Below, piece after piece: positions 50,078-59,141 of a stretch of DNA of 64,000 nucleotides. Numbering within the stretch: the first letter of the stretch is position 1; each line of letters starts with the position of its first letter. A model generated the notes under the pieces. That model was given only the letters and a program-made list of their open reading frames with translations. It searched no databases and was not told where the DNA came from. A program made the position numbers and the translations under genes. Origin of the DNA: Comamonas serinivorans (GTDB lineage: Bacteria > Pseudomonadota > Gammaproteobacteria > Burkholderiales > Burkholderiaceae_C); assembly GCF_002158865.1 (NCBI RefSeq), contig NZ_CP021455.1:3596001-3660000 (forward strand), written 5' to 3'.

Positions 50078-51064
50078 ATGAAGCACAGCAAGCACGCGCG
50101 GGTATTGATTCTTGGTTCCGGCCCGGCTGGTTATTCGGCGGCGGTCTATGCGGCTCGCGCCAACCTCAACCCCATCCTGGTCACGGGCATTGCGCAAGGC
50201 GGCCAGCTCATGACCACCACCGACGTGGACAACTGGCCCGCCGACGTGGATGGCGTTCAGGGCCCTGAACTGATGGCTCGCTTCCAGAAGCACGCCGAGC
50301 GCTTCAACACCGAGATCATCTTCGACCACATCAACCACGTCGACCTCAGCCAGCGCCCCTTCCGCTTGGTGGGCGACTCGTATGAGTTCACGTGTGACAG
50401 CCTGATCATCGCCACCGGTGCCTCGGCCAAGTACCTGGGCCTGCCCTCCGAAGAGTCGTTCAAGGGTCGCGGCGTGTCGGCCTGCGCCACCTGCGACGGC
50501 TTCTTCTACCGCGAACAGGACGTGTGCGTGGTCGGCGGCGGCAACACCGCCGTCGAGGAAGCCCTCTACCTGTCCAACATCGCCCGCAAGGTCTACCTCA
50601 TCCACCGCAGGGACAAGTTCCGAGCCGAACCCATCCTGGTGGACAAGCTGATGGCCAAGGTGCAGGCCGGCAAGATCGAGCTGAAGACCTTCCACACCCT
50701 CGACGAGGTCCTGGGCGATGCCAGCGGCGTCACCGGCATCCGCATCCGCAACACCCAGACCGACGCCACGGAAGACCTCCAGCTCATGGGCTGCTTCATC
50801 GCCATCGGTCACTCGCCCAATTCCGAGCTCTTCACCGAGCAACTCAAGCTGCAGAACGGCTACATCGTCACCCAGGCCGGCACCAACGGTTTCGCGACCA
50901 TGACCAGCGTCCCCGGCGTGTTTGCCGCCGGCGATGTGCAGGACCACGTCTACCGCCAGGCCATCACCAGCGCCGGCACGGGCTGCATGGCGGCCCTGGA
51001 CGCCCAGCGTTACCTTGAGCAAGAGGTGGAGACGCTTGAGCGCCCTGCCGAAATCTCGCTATAA
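50078..51064 (+). CDS. trxB: Thioredoxin reductase
   Basis: 328 residues, low-molecular-weight type. FAD motif GSGPAGYSAA (about 13-22), TTTDVDNWPADVDGVQG, the redox pair in SACATCDGFFY (C-A-T-C near 140), NADPH motif GGGNTAVEEALYL and the C-terminal FAAGDVQDHVYRQAITSAGTG. It reduces thioredoxin with NADPH. It is divergent from the Crp/Fnr gene and near ftsK, as in other proteobacteria where trxB neighbours ftsK. The promoter of rpmB lies in its last 30 bp. Confidence 0.96.
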   Translation: MKHSKHARVLILGSGPAGYSAAVYAARANLNPILVTGIAQGGQLMTTTDVDNWPADVDGVQGPELMARFQKHAERFNTEIIFDHINHVDLSQRPFRLVGDSYEFTCDSLIIATGASAKYLGLPSEESFKGRGVSACATCDGFFYREQDVCVVGGGNTAVEEALYLSNIARKVYLIHRRDKFRAEPILVDKLMAKVQAGKIELKTFHTLDEVLGDASGVTGIRIRNTQTDATEDLQLMGCFIAIGHSPNSELFTEQLKLQNGYIVTQAGTNGFATMTSVPGVFAAGDVQDHVYRQAITSAGTGCMAALDAQRYLEQEVETLERPAEISL

Positions 51065-51065
51065 T
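51036..51065 (+). promoter_or_regulatory. Sigma-70 promoter for rpmB-rpmG
   Basis: TTGAGC, an 18-bp spacer, TATAAT. It overlaps the end of trxB and is about 205 bp before the rpmB start, so the mRNA has a long leader. Confidence 0.7.
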
Positions 51066-51274
51066 GCCGGGTTTTCCGCGCTCAGTCGGGTGCGGATCAG
51101 CGATGGTGCCACCACGGCGCCCAGGCCTTCCCTTTGGGGCAGTGCCGGGTGCCAGGCATCTCCGGGGCAACCGCCACCCTGAAATTGGCGAGGTGAGGCA
51201 GCGGCCGATGCATGTCGGCCAGGTGCATTCCCCACGGGGATGCAAGCTGCCGTTAAAACAGATGGAGTGTCCTC

Positions 51275-51508
51275 ATGGCACGCGTGTGTGAAGTCACGGG
51301 CAAGAAGCCCATGGTGGGGAACAACGTTTCCCACGCCAACAACAAGACCAAGCGTCGTTTCCTGCCCAACCTGCAGTACCGCCGCTTCTGGGTGGAAAGC
51401 GAAAACCGCTGGGTGCGTCTGCGCGTTTCGAGCGCTGCACTGCGCCTGATCGACAAGAACGGCATCGACGCCGTGCTCGCAGACATGCGCGCACGTGGTC
51501 AAGCCTGA
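51275..51508 (+). CDS. rpmB: 50S ribosomal protein L28
   Basis: 77 residues: MARVCEVTGKKPMVGNNVSH, then NNKTKRRFLPNLQYRRFWV, the complete L28 pattern. The CXXC zinc motif is absent and only a single N-terminal Cys is present, so it is of the zinc-free type. It is co-transcribed with rpmG, as in E. coli. Confidence 0.97.
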   Translation: MARVCEVTGKKPMVGNNVSHANNKTKRRFLPNLQYRRFWVESENRWVRLRVSSAALRLIDKNGIDAVLADMRARGQA

Positions 51509-51534
51509 TCGCCAACGCAAGGAGTTAACACATC

Positions 51535-51705
51535 ATGGCAACCAAAGGCGGACGCGAAAAAATCAAGCTGGAATCGACGGCTGGCACGGGTCACTTCTAC
51601 ACGACCACGAAGAACAAGAAGACCATGCCCGAGAAGATGTCCATCACGAAGTTTGACCCCAAGGCTCGCAAGCATGTCGAGTACAAGGAAATCAAGCTGA
51701 AGTAA
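51535..51705 (+). CDS. rpmG: 50S ribosomal protein L33
   Basis: 56 residues, too short for most automatic frame lists. It starts MATKGGREKIKLESTAGTGH and ends FDPKARKHVEYKEIKLK, the typical zinc-free L33. It begins 26 bp after rpmB with GGAG 15 bp upstream. A strong terminator follows. Confidence 0.96.
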   Translation: MATKGGREKIKLESTAGTGHFYTTTKNKKTMPEKMSITKFDPKARKHVEYKEIKLK

Positions 51706-51742
51706 GCACACGCGTTTCTGGCGTTACCAGAAAATGCGCAAG

Positions 51743-51774
51743 AAGCCCGACTGTTCGACAGCCGGGCTTTTTTC
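51743..51774 (+). terminator. Rho-independent terminator after rpmG
   Basis: AAGCCCGACTGT, loop TCG, ACAGCCGGGCTT, then TTTTC. It closes the rpmB-rpmG unit. Confidence 0.88.
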
Positions 51775-51888
51775 TTGCCCAAATGGTCAATCTCTACGCC
51801 ATTCGTCTTCGGGAGTGCCCCTGATGGTTGAGCCCCGGGAAAGCCGGTTCAATCAAGCTCCGACCAACAGTTTTGGAGGAGATGCACC

Positions 51889-52272
51889 ATGTTCAAAATC
51901 ATCCTTGCCGTGTTCGCCGCCTTGTACGCTTCGCTGGCCATGGCCGCCGTGGAGGTCAACACGGCCACGGCCGCCGACCTGGACACCATCAAGGGCATTG
52001 GCCCCAAGATGTCGGCCTCCATCCTGGATGAGCGCAAGAAGAACGGCAACTTCAAGGACTGGGCCGACTTCGCCGCGCGCGTGAAGGGCGTGGGCGAGAA
52101 GAACTCGGTCAAATTCTCTGACGCAGGCCTGACCGTCGGCGGCAAAGCGCTGTCTGGCGCGGCGCCCAAGGCCGCAGCGGCCAAGCCGGCCGCAACCCCG
52201 GCAACCGCCAAAGCCGCGGCACCTGCCACGGCTGCCGCGCCGGCCAAGAAGCCCGCCAGCGGCGCCAAATGA
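51889..52272 (+). CDS. ComEA-like helix-hairpin-helix DNA-binding protein
   Basis: 127 residues. A signal peptide (MFKIILAVFAALYASLAMAA) is followed by one pair of HhH motifs (VNTATAADLDTIKGIGPKMS, then ARVKGVGEKNSVKFSDAGL) and a low-complexity Ala/Lys/Pro tail of about 45 residues. Short periplasmic ComEA proteins bind incoming DNA during natural transformation in Neisseria and relatives. The lysine-rich tail could aid DNA binding, which is inference. The start has a strong GGAGGA site 10 bp upstream. Confidence 0.85.
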   Translation: MFKIILAVFAALYASLAMAAVEVNTATAADLDTIKGIGPKMSASILDERKKNGNFKDWADFAARVKGVGEKNSVKFSDAGLTVGGKALSGAAPKAAAAKPAATPATAKAAAPATAAAPAKKPASGAK

Positions 52273-52382
52273 CCTGGCCCGCCCGGCCCCGGGTCTGCTG
52301 CAGCCAGCCCGGGCGCCCGCTGCGAATCCTCTAAGATGGTGGGTTTCCCCAAGCCCGGCTTGGACCACCTACAGGATTCGCA

Positions 52383-53390
52383 GTGTTTTCAAACCTCATG
52401 CTGTTCCGGATTGAAGCCGGCTGGCCGCAATCCCTCACCGAACTTCAAGACGCGCTGATGCAGGAGGCCTTTTCGCCCTGCAGCGCCACCCAGCAAAAGG
52501 CCACGGGCTGGGTGCCCGTACGTGGCCAGAACCACGGCGAATTCGCGGAATCCGTGGCCGGCCAGTGGATTGCCAAATTCACCATCGAGACCAAGGCCGT
52601 TCCGGCCGACGCACTGCGTCGACGCGTGGACGAGCTGGCGCAGCAGATCGAAGCCACCACAGGCCGCGTGCCTGGCAAGCGCGAGAAGAAAGACCTGCGT
52701 GACGACGCGCTGCAAGAGCTGCTGCCCCATGCCTTCCCCAAGCAATCGAGCAACTGGGTCTGGCTGGATCCCGAATCCCGCATCCTCGCGCTGGACGCGG
52801 CCAGCCCTGGCAGGGCCGACGAAATCACCAGCAGCCTCACGCGCGTGGCGGGCCGTGGATTTGGTCTGCGCCTGATCCAGACCCACAGCACACCGCAGTC
52901 GGTGATGGCCCACTGGCTGGGCAGCGAAGAAGCCGATGCCATGCCCAGCGACTTTGCGCTGGGGCGTGAGTGCGAGCTCAAAGGCGGTGGCGAAGAGCCC
53001 GCCATGGTCAAGTTCAAACGCCACGACCTGTCCACCGACGAAGTGCGCCAGCACCTGGCCGATGGCAAGCTGCCCATCGCCCTGGCCGTGAACTGGGAAG
53101 ACCGCGTCCGCTTCACGCTGACCGAAGCGCTGGTGCTGAAGAAAATCGGCTTTGACGACAGCGTGTTCGCCGATGCCGGCGACGACGACGACCGCTTCGA
53201 CACCGACATCACCATCAAGACCGCCGAGCTGCAGGCGCTGATCGCCAGCCTGCTGCAAGCCCTGGGCGGCGAACAGGCCCCGGGCGCCCTACCTGGCGCT
53301 GCGCCCACGCCTGCAGCCGCGCTTTCGGCGGGAGCGACTGAGGCCACGGGCCAGGCCGCAGAGGCATGGGCCGAAGGCCCACCGTTCTGA
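52383..53390 (+). CDS. rdgC: Recombination-associated protein RdgC
   Basis: 335 residues, ring-shaped DNA-binding dimer that restrains RecA. Typical blocks: MFSNLMLFRIEAGWP, GWVPVRGQNHGEF, REKKDLRDDALQELLPHAFP, LALDAASPGRADEI and the RHDLSTDEVRQHLADGK region. It starts with GTG at 52383, which gives the conserved N-terminus. The C-terminal 45 residues are an Ala/Pro-rich extension with no family counterpart. A palindromic repeat begins 9 bp after the stop and separates it from crcB. Confidence 0.94.
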   Translation: MFSNLMLFRIEAGWPQSLTELQDALMQEAFSPCSATQQKATGWVPVRGQNHGEFAESVAGQWIAKFTIETKAVPADALRRRVDELAQQIEATTGRVPGKREKKDLRDDALQELLPHAFPKQSSNWVWLDPESRILALDAASPGRADEITSSLTRVAGRGFGLRLIQTHSTPQSVMAHWLGSEEADAMPSDFALGRECELKGGGEEPAMVKFKRHDLSTDEVRQHLADGKLPIALAVNWEDRVRFTLTEALVLKKIGFDDSVFADAGDDDDRFDTDITIKTAELQALIASLLQALGGEQAPGALPGAAPTPAAALSAGATEATGQAAEAWAEGPPF

Positions 53391-53399
53391 CACTCAACA

Positions 53400-53451
53400 G
53401 GAGTACCAGAACACCCTCGATGAATGATCATCGCAGGTGCACGGATACCCC
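53400..53451. repeat. 52-bp palindromic repeat copy between rdgC and crcB
   Basis: GGAGTAC / ATACCCC ends with CCTCGATGAA / ATCATCGCAGG inner arms. It ends 17 bp before the crcB ATG. Confidence 0.75.
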
Positions 53452-53468
53452 TTGAATCGCCTCGCACC

Positions 53469-53867
53469 ATGACCGCCCTTCCCCAGGACCTGCGTTTCGC
53501 CTTGGCCATCTGCGTGGGCGCCTGCGTGGGTGCGCTCCTGCGTTGGCGCCTGGGGGTGTGGCTCAACCAGCCCGGGGCCTGGATGCCCTGGGGCACCTTG
53601 ACGGCGAACTGGGTCGGCGCGCTCGTGATTGGCGTGTGCATCGGCATCTTCGAGCTGCGTACGGACCTCGACCCGGCCTGGCGCATGTTCTGGATCACGG
53701 GCCTGCTGGGCGCCTTGACCACCTTCTCCAGCTTCAGCGCCGAAGTCATCGCCATGCTGCAGGACGGCCGCCTGGCGCGGGCCCTGGCCACCACCAGCCT
53801 GCACCTGGCGGGCTCACTGCTGCTGACCTGGGTCGGGTTGCAGGGCGTGCGCAGAATCCTTTCCTGA
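53469..53867 (+). CDS. crcB: Fluoride exporter CrcB/Fluc
   Basis: 132 residues, four membrane helices. Family motifs: GACVGALLRWRLG with the conserved arginine, GTLTANWVGALVIG with the asparagine, and TTFSSFSAEV, which lines the fluoride pore. It forms antiparallel dimers that export fluoride. I saw no fluoride riboswitch in the 78 bp upstream, which is mostly repeat. The gene is enclosed by two repeat copies and its stop codon is part of the second one. Confidence 0.92.
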   Translation: MTALPQDLRFALAICVGACVGALLRWRLGVWLNQPGAWMPWGTLTANWVGALVIGVCIGIFELRTDLDPAWRMFWITGLLGALTTFSSFSAEVIAMLQDGRLARALATTSLHLAGSLLLTWVGLQGVRRILS

Positions 53868-53916
53868 GTATGAAACCACTGCCGTTGGTGGTTGAACGAC
53901 AGTGACCTGATACCCC
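53865..53916. repeat. 52-bp palindromic repeat copy overlapping the crcB stop codon
   Basis: TGAGTAT / ATACCCC ends with CCACTGCCGTT / AACGACAGTG inner arms. Its first three bases are the TGA stop of crcB. Confidence 0.9.
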
Positions 53917-54197
53917 TTGATCCATTCAACAAGGCATCGCTTCGTGGGATGGGGCGGCGGCGCCCGCACCCTGCCCACAGGGAGCGGCGTCATCGGGCCC
54001 TTCTGGGGCCCGCCGCGGCACCGAATTGCCAAAAAACCACGCTTGCCGACATCCAGGCCCCGTCAACAGCGGGAATCCATCGTGCGTTGAAGGATTGCGC
54101 TCAGAATGGGTTCAACGGCTTCTGGCATTGACTTTGCTTGAAATCGTGCACCCCGACCCCAAGTCCACTCGGACACACCATGAAAGGGAACCCCCAG
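53917..54197. other. Region upstream of the DUF3567 gene
   Basis: 281 bp. It contains a hairpin CGGGCCC/GGGCCCG near 53995-54013 without a T tract. No gene is supported. Confidence 0.4.
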
Positions 54198-54467
54198 ATG
54201 AACATGCTTTACGACTCCGACACCTTCTCGGTCGTGCACCTGTTCGCCGAAGCCGTGGGGCCGCAAGACGGGCCAACGCTTGAACGCCACGGGTTCGAAA
54301 TCGTGGACAAACGCACGGGCAAAGAGGTGTATCTGGACGGTTCCTGGGCCGAGCTGTTCCAGGTCCACATCCAAGCCTGGCAGGCCAAGACCCCGACCCA
54401 GGAAGAGGTCGAGGACACGCTGGAAGGCTTCGCGGTGCTGGCTCAAAACCCGGTGCTGATGCACTGA
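54198..54467 (+). CDS. DUF3567 family protein
   Basis: 89 residues, a small soluble acidic protein conserved in Burkholderiales, function unknown. It shows the family pattern: MNMLYDSDTFSVVHL, HGFEIVDKRTGKEVYLDG, then an acidic helix EEVEDTLEGFAVLAQNP. The ATG at 54198 is preferred over one at 54180 (GTG/ATG upstream) because homologues start M-x-M-L-Y. A terminator follows 41 bp later. Confidence 0.82.
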   Translation: MNMLYDSDTFSVVHLFAEAVGPQDGPTLERHGFEIVDKRTGKEVYLDGSWAELFQVHIQAWQAKTPTQEEVEDTLEGFAVLAQNPVLMH

Positions 54468-54839
54468 GGCCTCATCACCAATCCACCGCGTGGGCGCCCG
54501 CCCCCTGAGCCGCCACAGGCCCCTGTGGCGGCTTTTTCATCGGCCGATGCCGGATGAACGGTGCGCGCCCGGCCGCCACGGAACGGCCAGCTCACCCACG
54601 CAGCGCATGCGGTGCTTGCTCAGAGGGTCGATGCCATCGCCGCCTCGCTCGGCCGCATCGCCACCCTTGAGCTCGCCGCGCGCCGGCATCCTGCGACGGG
54701 CGGATGCCTGCTTGAAACGCCGCCCCGCAGCTGGGGCCCGTCGCCGCTCTCGACCTGCAGGTTCCGGCCGCGCAATCCGGCCTGCGAGAATCGGCGGGTT
54801 CGGGGCCTGACCCCGCCGTCCTGTCTAGACCCGCATCGA
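54468..54839. other. Intergenic region between the DUF3567 gene and pyrC
   Basis: 372 bp with a terminator at 54508-54536 and presumably the pyrC promoter. No gene is seen. Confidence 0.45.
54508..54536 (+). terminator. Rho-independent terminator after the DUF3567 gene
   Basis: AGCCGCCACAGG, short loop CC, CCTGTGGCGGCT, then TTTT. Strong and isolated. Confidence 0.88.
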
Positions 54840-55880
54840 ATGTCCGCCGTGAACACCCTGACCCTGACCCGACCCGACGACTGGCACCTGCACGTGCGCG
54901 ATGGTGCCGCCCTGCACAGTGTGGTGCCCCACTCCAGCGCGCAAATGGGCCGCGCGCTCATCATGCCCAACCTCAAGCCGCCGGTGACCACGGCGGTGCA
55001 AGCCCAGGCCTATGCCGAGCGCATCCGCGCCGCCGTTCCGGCGGGCCACCGCTTCACGCCGCTGATGTCGCTGTACCTGACCGACACGCTGGCCCCGGAC
55101 GAAATTCGCGCCGCCAAAGCCGCTGGCGTGGTGGCGTGCAAGCTCTACCCGGCTGGCGCCACCACCAACAGCGACGCCGGCGTCACCGACATCCGCAACA
55201 CCTACGCCACGCTGGAAGCCATGCAGCGCGAAGGCGTGCTGCTGCTGATGCACGGCGAGGTCACCGATCCCGAGGTTGACCTGTTCGACCGCGAGGCCGT
55301 CTTCATCGACCGCGTGCTGCAACCGCTGCGCCGCGACTTTCCCGAGCTGAAGGTGGTGTTCGAGCACATCACCACGCGCGAGGCCGCTCAGTACGTGGCC
55401 GGCGCCGACACCTTCACCGCCGCCACCATCACGGCGCACCACCTGCTCTACAACCGCAACGCCATCTTCACGGGCGGCATCCGGCCCCACTTCTACTGCC
55501 TGCCCGTGCTCAAGCGCGAGCAACACCGCCAGGCGCTGGTGACGGCGGCCACCAGCGGCAGCCCCAAGTTCTTCCTGGGCACCGACAGTGCCCCGCACGC
55601 CGCGCTGCTCAAGGAAGCCGCGCTGGGCTGCGCCGGCTGCTACACCGCCTACGCCGCCATCGAGCTGTACGCCGAGGCCTTCGACCGCGCCAACGCCCTG
55701 GACAAGCTGGAAGCCTTTGCCAGCCTGAACGGCCCGGCCTTCTATGGCCTGACGCCCAACACCGACACCATCACGCTGCAGCGCGAACCCTGGACCGTGC
55801 CCGAGGCCTACCCGTTTGGCGAAACCCAGGTCAAGCCCCTGGGCGCAGGCGAAACCCTGCAATGGAAGCTGCAAGCCTGA
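54840..55880 (+). CDS. pyrC: Dihydroorotase PyrC
   Basis: Cyclises carbamoyl-aspartate to dihydroorotate in pyrimidine synthesis. 346 residues, class II type. Metal ligands in DDWHLHVRDG (two histidines), the carbamylated lysine in VACKLYPAGATTNSD, histidines in LLMHGEV and FEHITT, and the aspartate in FLGTDSAPHA. The ATG at 54840 yields a six-residue leader, the family norm. A palindromic repeat begins 11 bp after the stop. Confidence 0.95.
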   Translation: MSAVNTLTLTRPDDWHLHVRDGAALHSVVPHSSAQMGRALIMPNLKPPVTTAVQAQAYAERIRAAVPAGHRFTPLMSLYLTDTLAPDEIRAAKAAGVVACKLYPAGATTNSDAGVTDIRNTYATLEAMQREGVLLLMHGEVTDPEVDLFDREAVFIDRVLQPLRRDFPELKVVFEHITTREAAQYVAGADTFTAATITAHHLLYNRNAIFTGGIRPHFYCLPVLKREQHRQALVTAATSGSPKFFLGTDSAPHAALLKEAALGCAGCYTAYAAIELYAEAFDRANALDKLEAFASLNGPAFYGLTPNTDTITLQREPWTVPEAYPFGETQVKPLGAGETLQWKLQA

Positions 55881-55890
55881 TGCAGATGAT

Positions 55891-55942
55891 GGGGTATGCC
55901 TGAATCTCCGTTTTCAAGACAACGGAGATCGATGCATACCCC
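55891..55942. repeat. 52-bp palindromic repeat copy, after pyrC
   Basis: GGGGTATGC / GCATACCCC ends with ATCTCCGTT / AACGGAGAT arms. The inner sequence has changed from GCC to CTCC on both arms, a compensatory pair. Confidence 0.94.
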
Positions 55943-56018
55943 GCCTCCATCACACCTCGTTCGGCCCGCAACCCTGGGGCCGCTGGCAGACAGGCCTCTT
56001 CAACGGAACAGGACGCCC

Positions 56019-56864
56019 ATGGAACCCGTGCCGCGCATCGCCTTGCTGATCGACGCCGACAACTCGCCGGCCGACCTGATCGACGAAATCCTCACCGAGC
56101 TGTCCACCCTGGGCGTGATCAACATCCGGCGTGCCTACGGCAACTGGACCAAGTCGGCACTGGGCGGCTGGCAGGACCGGCTGCTCGAGTTCGCCATCCG
56201 GCCCATGCAGCAGTTCGACTACTCGCGGCGCAAGAACGCCTCGGACATGGCGATGACGGTGGACGCCATGGAGCTGCTCTACACCGAGCGGCCCGATGCC
56301 TTCGCGATTGCGTCGTCCGACGCCGATTTCACGCCGCTGGTCATGCATCTGCGCGCCAAGGGCGCGGCCGTGTACGGCTTCGGCGCCGCCCAGACGCCCA
56401 AGCCCTTCGTCAACGCCTGTTCGCGCTTCCTGTACCTCGAGGCGCTGCGCGAAGCCAGCGAAGAGCCTGCCAATACCCCGTTGACGGAGGCGGTGGCGCC
56501 CCAAGCGCACGGCACGCAGCCGCCAGCGGTAACGGCGTCGGACGCCAGGCCCAACGATGCGCCCCCCGCGCCCGAGGGCAGCAACCCGCTGCCGCCCTGC
56601 GCCAGCCTGCGCGTGCCCACCTCGCAACTGCGGCAGAACGCCCGGCTGATGAACGGGCTGCGCAGTGCCGTGCAGGCCAATGCCGATGAGCAAGGCTGGG
56701 TGCGCGTGGGCACGCTGGGCCACCAGATCGCCAACAAGGAATCGTTTGACGCGCGCAACTACGGCTACGGCAGCCTCAGCAAGCTGCTGGCGGCCACCGA
56801 AGCCTTTGAGCTGCGCGACGAAGGCACGCCCAAGGTCGCCGTGCGCGTGAAGCCCAAGCGCTGA
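56019..56864 (+). CDS. NYN-domain (LabA/MARF1-like) protein with C-terminal OST-HTH/LOTUS-type domain
   Basis: 281 residues. The N-terminal PIN-like NYN domain has the acidic pocket: ALLIDADNSPADL, ASDMAMTVDAMELLY and FAIASSDADFTPLVMHLRAKG. A low-complexity linker (about 150-190) leads to an OST-HTH/LOTUS-like domain (NGLRSAVQANADEQGWVRVG ... FDARNYGYGSLSKLLAATEAFEL). Such proteins are putative RNases or RNA-binding regulators; the target is unknown. A frame extends upstream through the repeat, but the ATG at 56019 directly precedes the NYN start. Confidence 0.85.
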   Translation: MEPVPRIALLIDADNSPADLIDEILTELSTLGVINIRRAYGNWTKSALGGWQDRLLEFAIRPMQQFDYSRRKNASDMAMTVDAMELLYTERPDAFAIASSDADFTPLVMHLRAKGAAVYGFGAAQTPKPFVNACSRFLYLEALREASEEPANTPLTEAVAPQAHGTQPPAVTASDARPNDAPPAPEGSNPLPPCASLRVPTSQLRQNARLMNGLRSAVQANADEQGWVRVGTLGHQIANKESFDARNYGYGSLSKLLAATEAFELRDEGTPKVAVRVKPKR

Positions 56865-57201
56865 GGCCCACGACCGGCCCCCGCCAGCCCCGCAGCCCCG
56901 CAGCCCCGCAGCCAGCTGCATTGGGCCAGGGCATCGCCCCGATCGTCGGGCGAATGCGCCTTCAACGGAGTATGCAGGCTTTGTCGATCATTTTTCATCG
57001 GCAAGGCCGGAATACTGCCTTCATCAACCCCACCATCTTCAGCATGCCGTCCTGCCACGGCCAGCCGGCCAAGCGGCGCAGTTACCGCATCTTTGAAAGC
57101 CTTTTGCGGTGACGGATTTGCGTTCAGTGCGGTTGAAGTTGGCAGGCTTGTCCCTACCATTCGAAACCTGACATCCCTGCCAAAAGGAATCGAGCTCCCC
57201 C
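56865..57201. other. Region between the NYN-domain gene and htpX
   Basis: 337 bp. It contains short CCCCGCAG tandem repeats (56888-56912) and a palindromic repeat copy at 56967-57018. The htpX promoter should lie in the right part, where no heat-shock consensus is obvious. Confidence 0.45.
56967..57018. repeat. 52-bp palindromic repeat copy between the NYN-domain gene and htpX
   Basis: GGAGTAT / ATACTGC ends. The inner arm is altered to TTGTCGAT / ATCGGCAAG. It lies about 100 bp after the preceding stop. Confidence 0.8.
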
Positions 57202-58083
57202 ATGAAACGCATTGCCCTGTTCGTCTTGACCAACCTGGCCGTTGTGGCCGTCATCGGCTTGGTCGCCAACCTGTTGGGGGTAAGGCAGTACATCACCGCC
57301 AACGGCATCAACTTCAGCTCGCTGCTCGTGTTCTCCATCATCGTGGGGTTCACCGGCGCCATCATCTCGCTGCTGATGAGCAAGTCCATGGCCAAGATGA
57401 GCATGGGCGTGAAGATCATCAACCAGCCCAGCAATGCCGACGAGGCCTGGCTGGTGGACGTGGTGGCGCGGCTGTCGCAAAAAGCCGGTATCGGCATGCC
57501 CGAGGTCGGCATCTACGAGGGCGAGGCCAACGCCTTTGCCACGGGCGCGTTCAAGAACTCCTCGCTGGTGGCGGTTTCCACCGGGCTGCTGCGCGGCATG
57601 ACGCGCGACGAGATCGAGGCCGTGCTGGCCCACGAAGTGGCCCACGTGGCCAATGGCGACATGGTCACCATGACGCTGATCCAGGGCGTGATGAACACCT
57701 TCGTGGTGTTCGCCTCGCGCGCGCTGGGTTACGTGATCGACGGCTTCCTGCGCGGCAACCGCAGCGATGACGCGCCGCAAGGCACGGGCATCGGCTACAT
57801 GATCACCGTGTTCGTGCTCGACCTGGTGTTCGGTTTCCTGGCCCACATCATCGTGGCCTGGTTCTCGCGCCACCGCGAGTTCCGCGCCGACGCGGGCGCC
57901 GCTCACCTCATGGGCCAGTCGCAGTCCATGGTCAATGCCCTGGCCCGCCTGGGTCAGATGAACAACCAGGACCTGCCCAACAAGAGCCTGGCCACCATGG
58001 GCATCGCCGGCGGCATCGGCAAGCTGTTCTCGACCCACCCGCCGATCGAGCAACGCATCGCGGCCCTGCAACAGGCTCGCTGA
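57202..58083 (+). CDS. htpX: Membrane zinc metalloprotease HtpX
   Basis: 293 residues, M48 family, inner-membrane quality control protease. Two N-terminal helices (about 5-25 and 33-55), the zinc motif HEVAH near 143-147 within AVLAHEVAHVANGDM, two further helices, the third ligand in HREFRADAGAAHLMG, and the C-terminal STHPPIEQRIAALQ. Full length. The ATG at 57202 is preceded by AAAGGAATCGAG. A terminator follows. Confidence 0.96.
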   Translation: MKRIALFVLTNLAVVAVIGLVANLLGVRQYITANGINFSSLLVFSIIVGFTGAIISLLMSKSMAKMSMGVKIINQPSNADEAWLVDVVARLSQKAGIGMPEVGIYEGEANAFATGAFKNSSLVAVSTGLLRGMTRDEIEAVLAHEVAHVANGDMVTMTLIQGVMNTFVVFASRALGYVIDGFLRGNRSDDAPQGTGIGYMITVFVLDLVFGFLAHIIVAWFSRHREFRADAGAAHLMGQSQSMVNALARLGQMNNQDLPNKSLATMGIAGGIGKLFSTHPPIEQRIAALQQAR

Positions 58084-58141
58084 CCAGCGCCCTGGCGCCC
58101 TCGGCCGCACAGCCGGGCAGCGCCAGCAAGACGCCCGACCC

Positions 58142-58165
58142 AGCCCGGCCCGCGCCGGGCTTTTT
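58142..58165 (+). terminator. Rho-independent terminator after htpX
   Basis: AGCCCGGC, short loop, GCCGGGCT, then TTTTG. No palindromic repeat follows this gene. Confidence 0.8.
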
Positions 58166-58271
58166 GTTGGAGTGCCGGTGCTGAAGGCGTAGCGCTTGAG
58201 GGCATTGGCTGACGAAGCCTCACGGCAGCCCTCGCTACACTGGCTGATTCTTGCCGCGGGAAGGATGGACG

Positions 58272-58973
58272 ATGGACATGGACGTGGGGGCGCTGTTCGG
58301 AAGCTTTGGTCGCAGCTACCTGTTCGTCATCGCGGCGGTGCTGCCCATCATCAACCCGGCAGCCGTCGCACCGATTTTTCTCACGCTGACCGAGGGCGCC
58401 GACGTCGGCACCCGGGTCAGCCTGGCCAAGCGAATTGCCACCAACTCGTTCATGCTGATGCTGGGCGTGTTGCTGGTGGGCTCGTACGTGCTCGACTTCT
58501 TCGGCATCTCGCTGCCCATCGTGCGCCTGGGGGGCGGCCTCATCGTCGCGGCCTCGGCCTGGCGCCTGCTCACCGCCAGCCAAGACACCAGCGACCACCG
58601 CGAAGCCCTGGCCCAGGCCTTCACGCCCGAGCAGGCGCAACGCCAGGGCTTTTTTCCGCTGACTTTTCCCATCACCTGCGGCCCTGGGTCGATCTCCGCC
58701 ATCATCACCGTCGGCGTGACCCTGCACGATGGCCGCACGTCGTTCGGCATGGCCAACGCCCTGGGCGGCGCCGCGGCCCTGGCGTCGCTGGCGGCCCTCA
58801 TCTACCTGGCTTACCGCTACGCGCAGCAGATCCTGCGTCCGCTGGGCGAGGCCGGCATGTTGGTGTTCACGCGGCTGTCGGCCTTCATCCTGCTGTGCCT
58901 GGGCATCCAGATCATGTGGGACGGCACGAGCGAGCTGCTGCGCGGGGTGCTGACGCTGCAGGTCCGCATGTGA
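58272..58973 (+). CDS. MarC-family integral membrane protein
   Basis: 233 residues, six helices. Family marks: VLPIINPAAVAPIFLTLTEG near the start, ISLPIVRLGGGLIVAASAWRLL (split around residue 90), and FPLTFPITCGPGSISAIITV in the second half. MarC was once linked to multiple antibiotic resistance, but no function is established. The ATG at 58272 has GGAAGGA 6 bp upstream; an in-frame TTG at 58251 is less likely. Confidence 0.88.
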   Translation: MDMDVGALFGSFGRSYLFVIAAVLPIINPAAVAPIFLTLTEGADVGTRVSLAKRIATNSFMLMLGVLLVGSYVLDFFGISLPIVRLGGGLIVAASAWRLLTASQDTSDHREALAQAFTPEQAQRQGFFPLTFPITCGPGSISAIITVGVTLHDGRTSFGMANALGGAAALASLAALIYLAYRYAQQILRPLGEAGMLVFTRLSAFILLCLGIQIMWDGTSELLRGVLTLQVRM

Positions 58974-59141
58974 GCACAGGCGCCATACCCTGGGGGTGAG
59001 CGTTGTGGCACCGTGACAGATGTGTGCAATCTGCGCGGCGATTGGCAGGCGCCAGCAGGCGCCGCCCCGTGCAAAGCCACGGAACCTCGTCATAATCGTC
59101 TCAAGCGTAGCAAACTGTAAGTCTCACACCGGAGGAACCCC

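Noticed and set aside
53391..53468. Possible fluoride riboswitch before crcB
   Set aside because: The short leader is almost entirely a palindromic repeat copy; the conserved crcB-motif elements are not visible.
58938..58995. A CCATACCC half-site after marC resembling a repeat end
   Set aside because: No matching left end at 52 bp and no inner arm.
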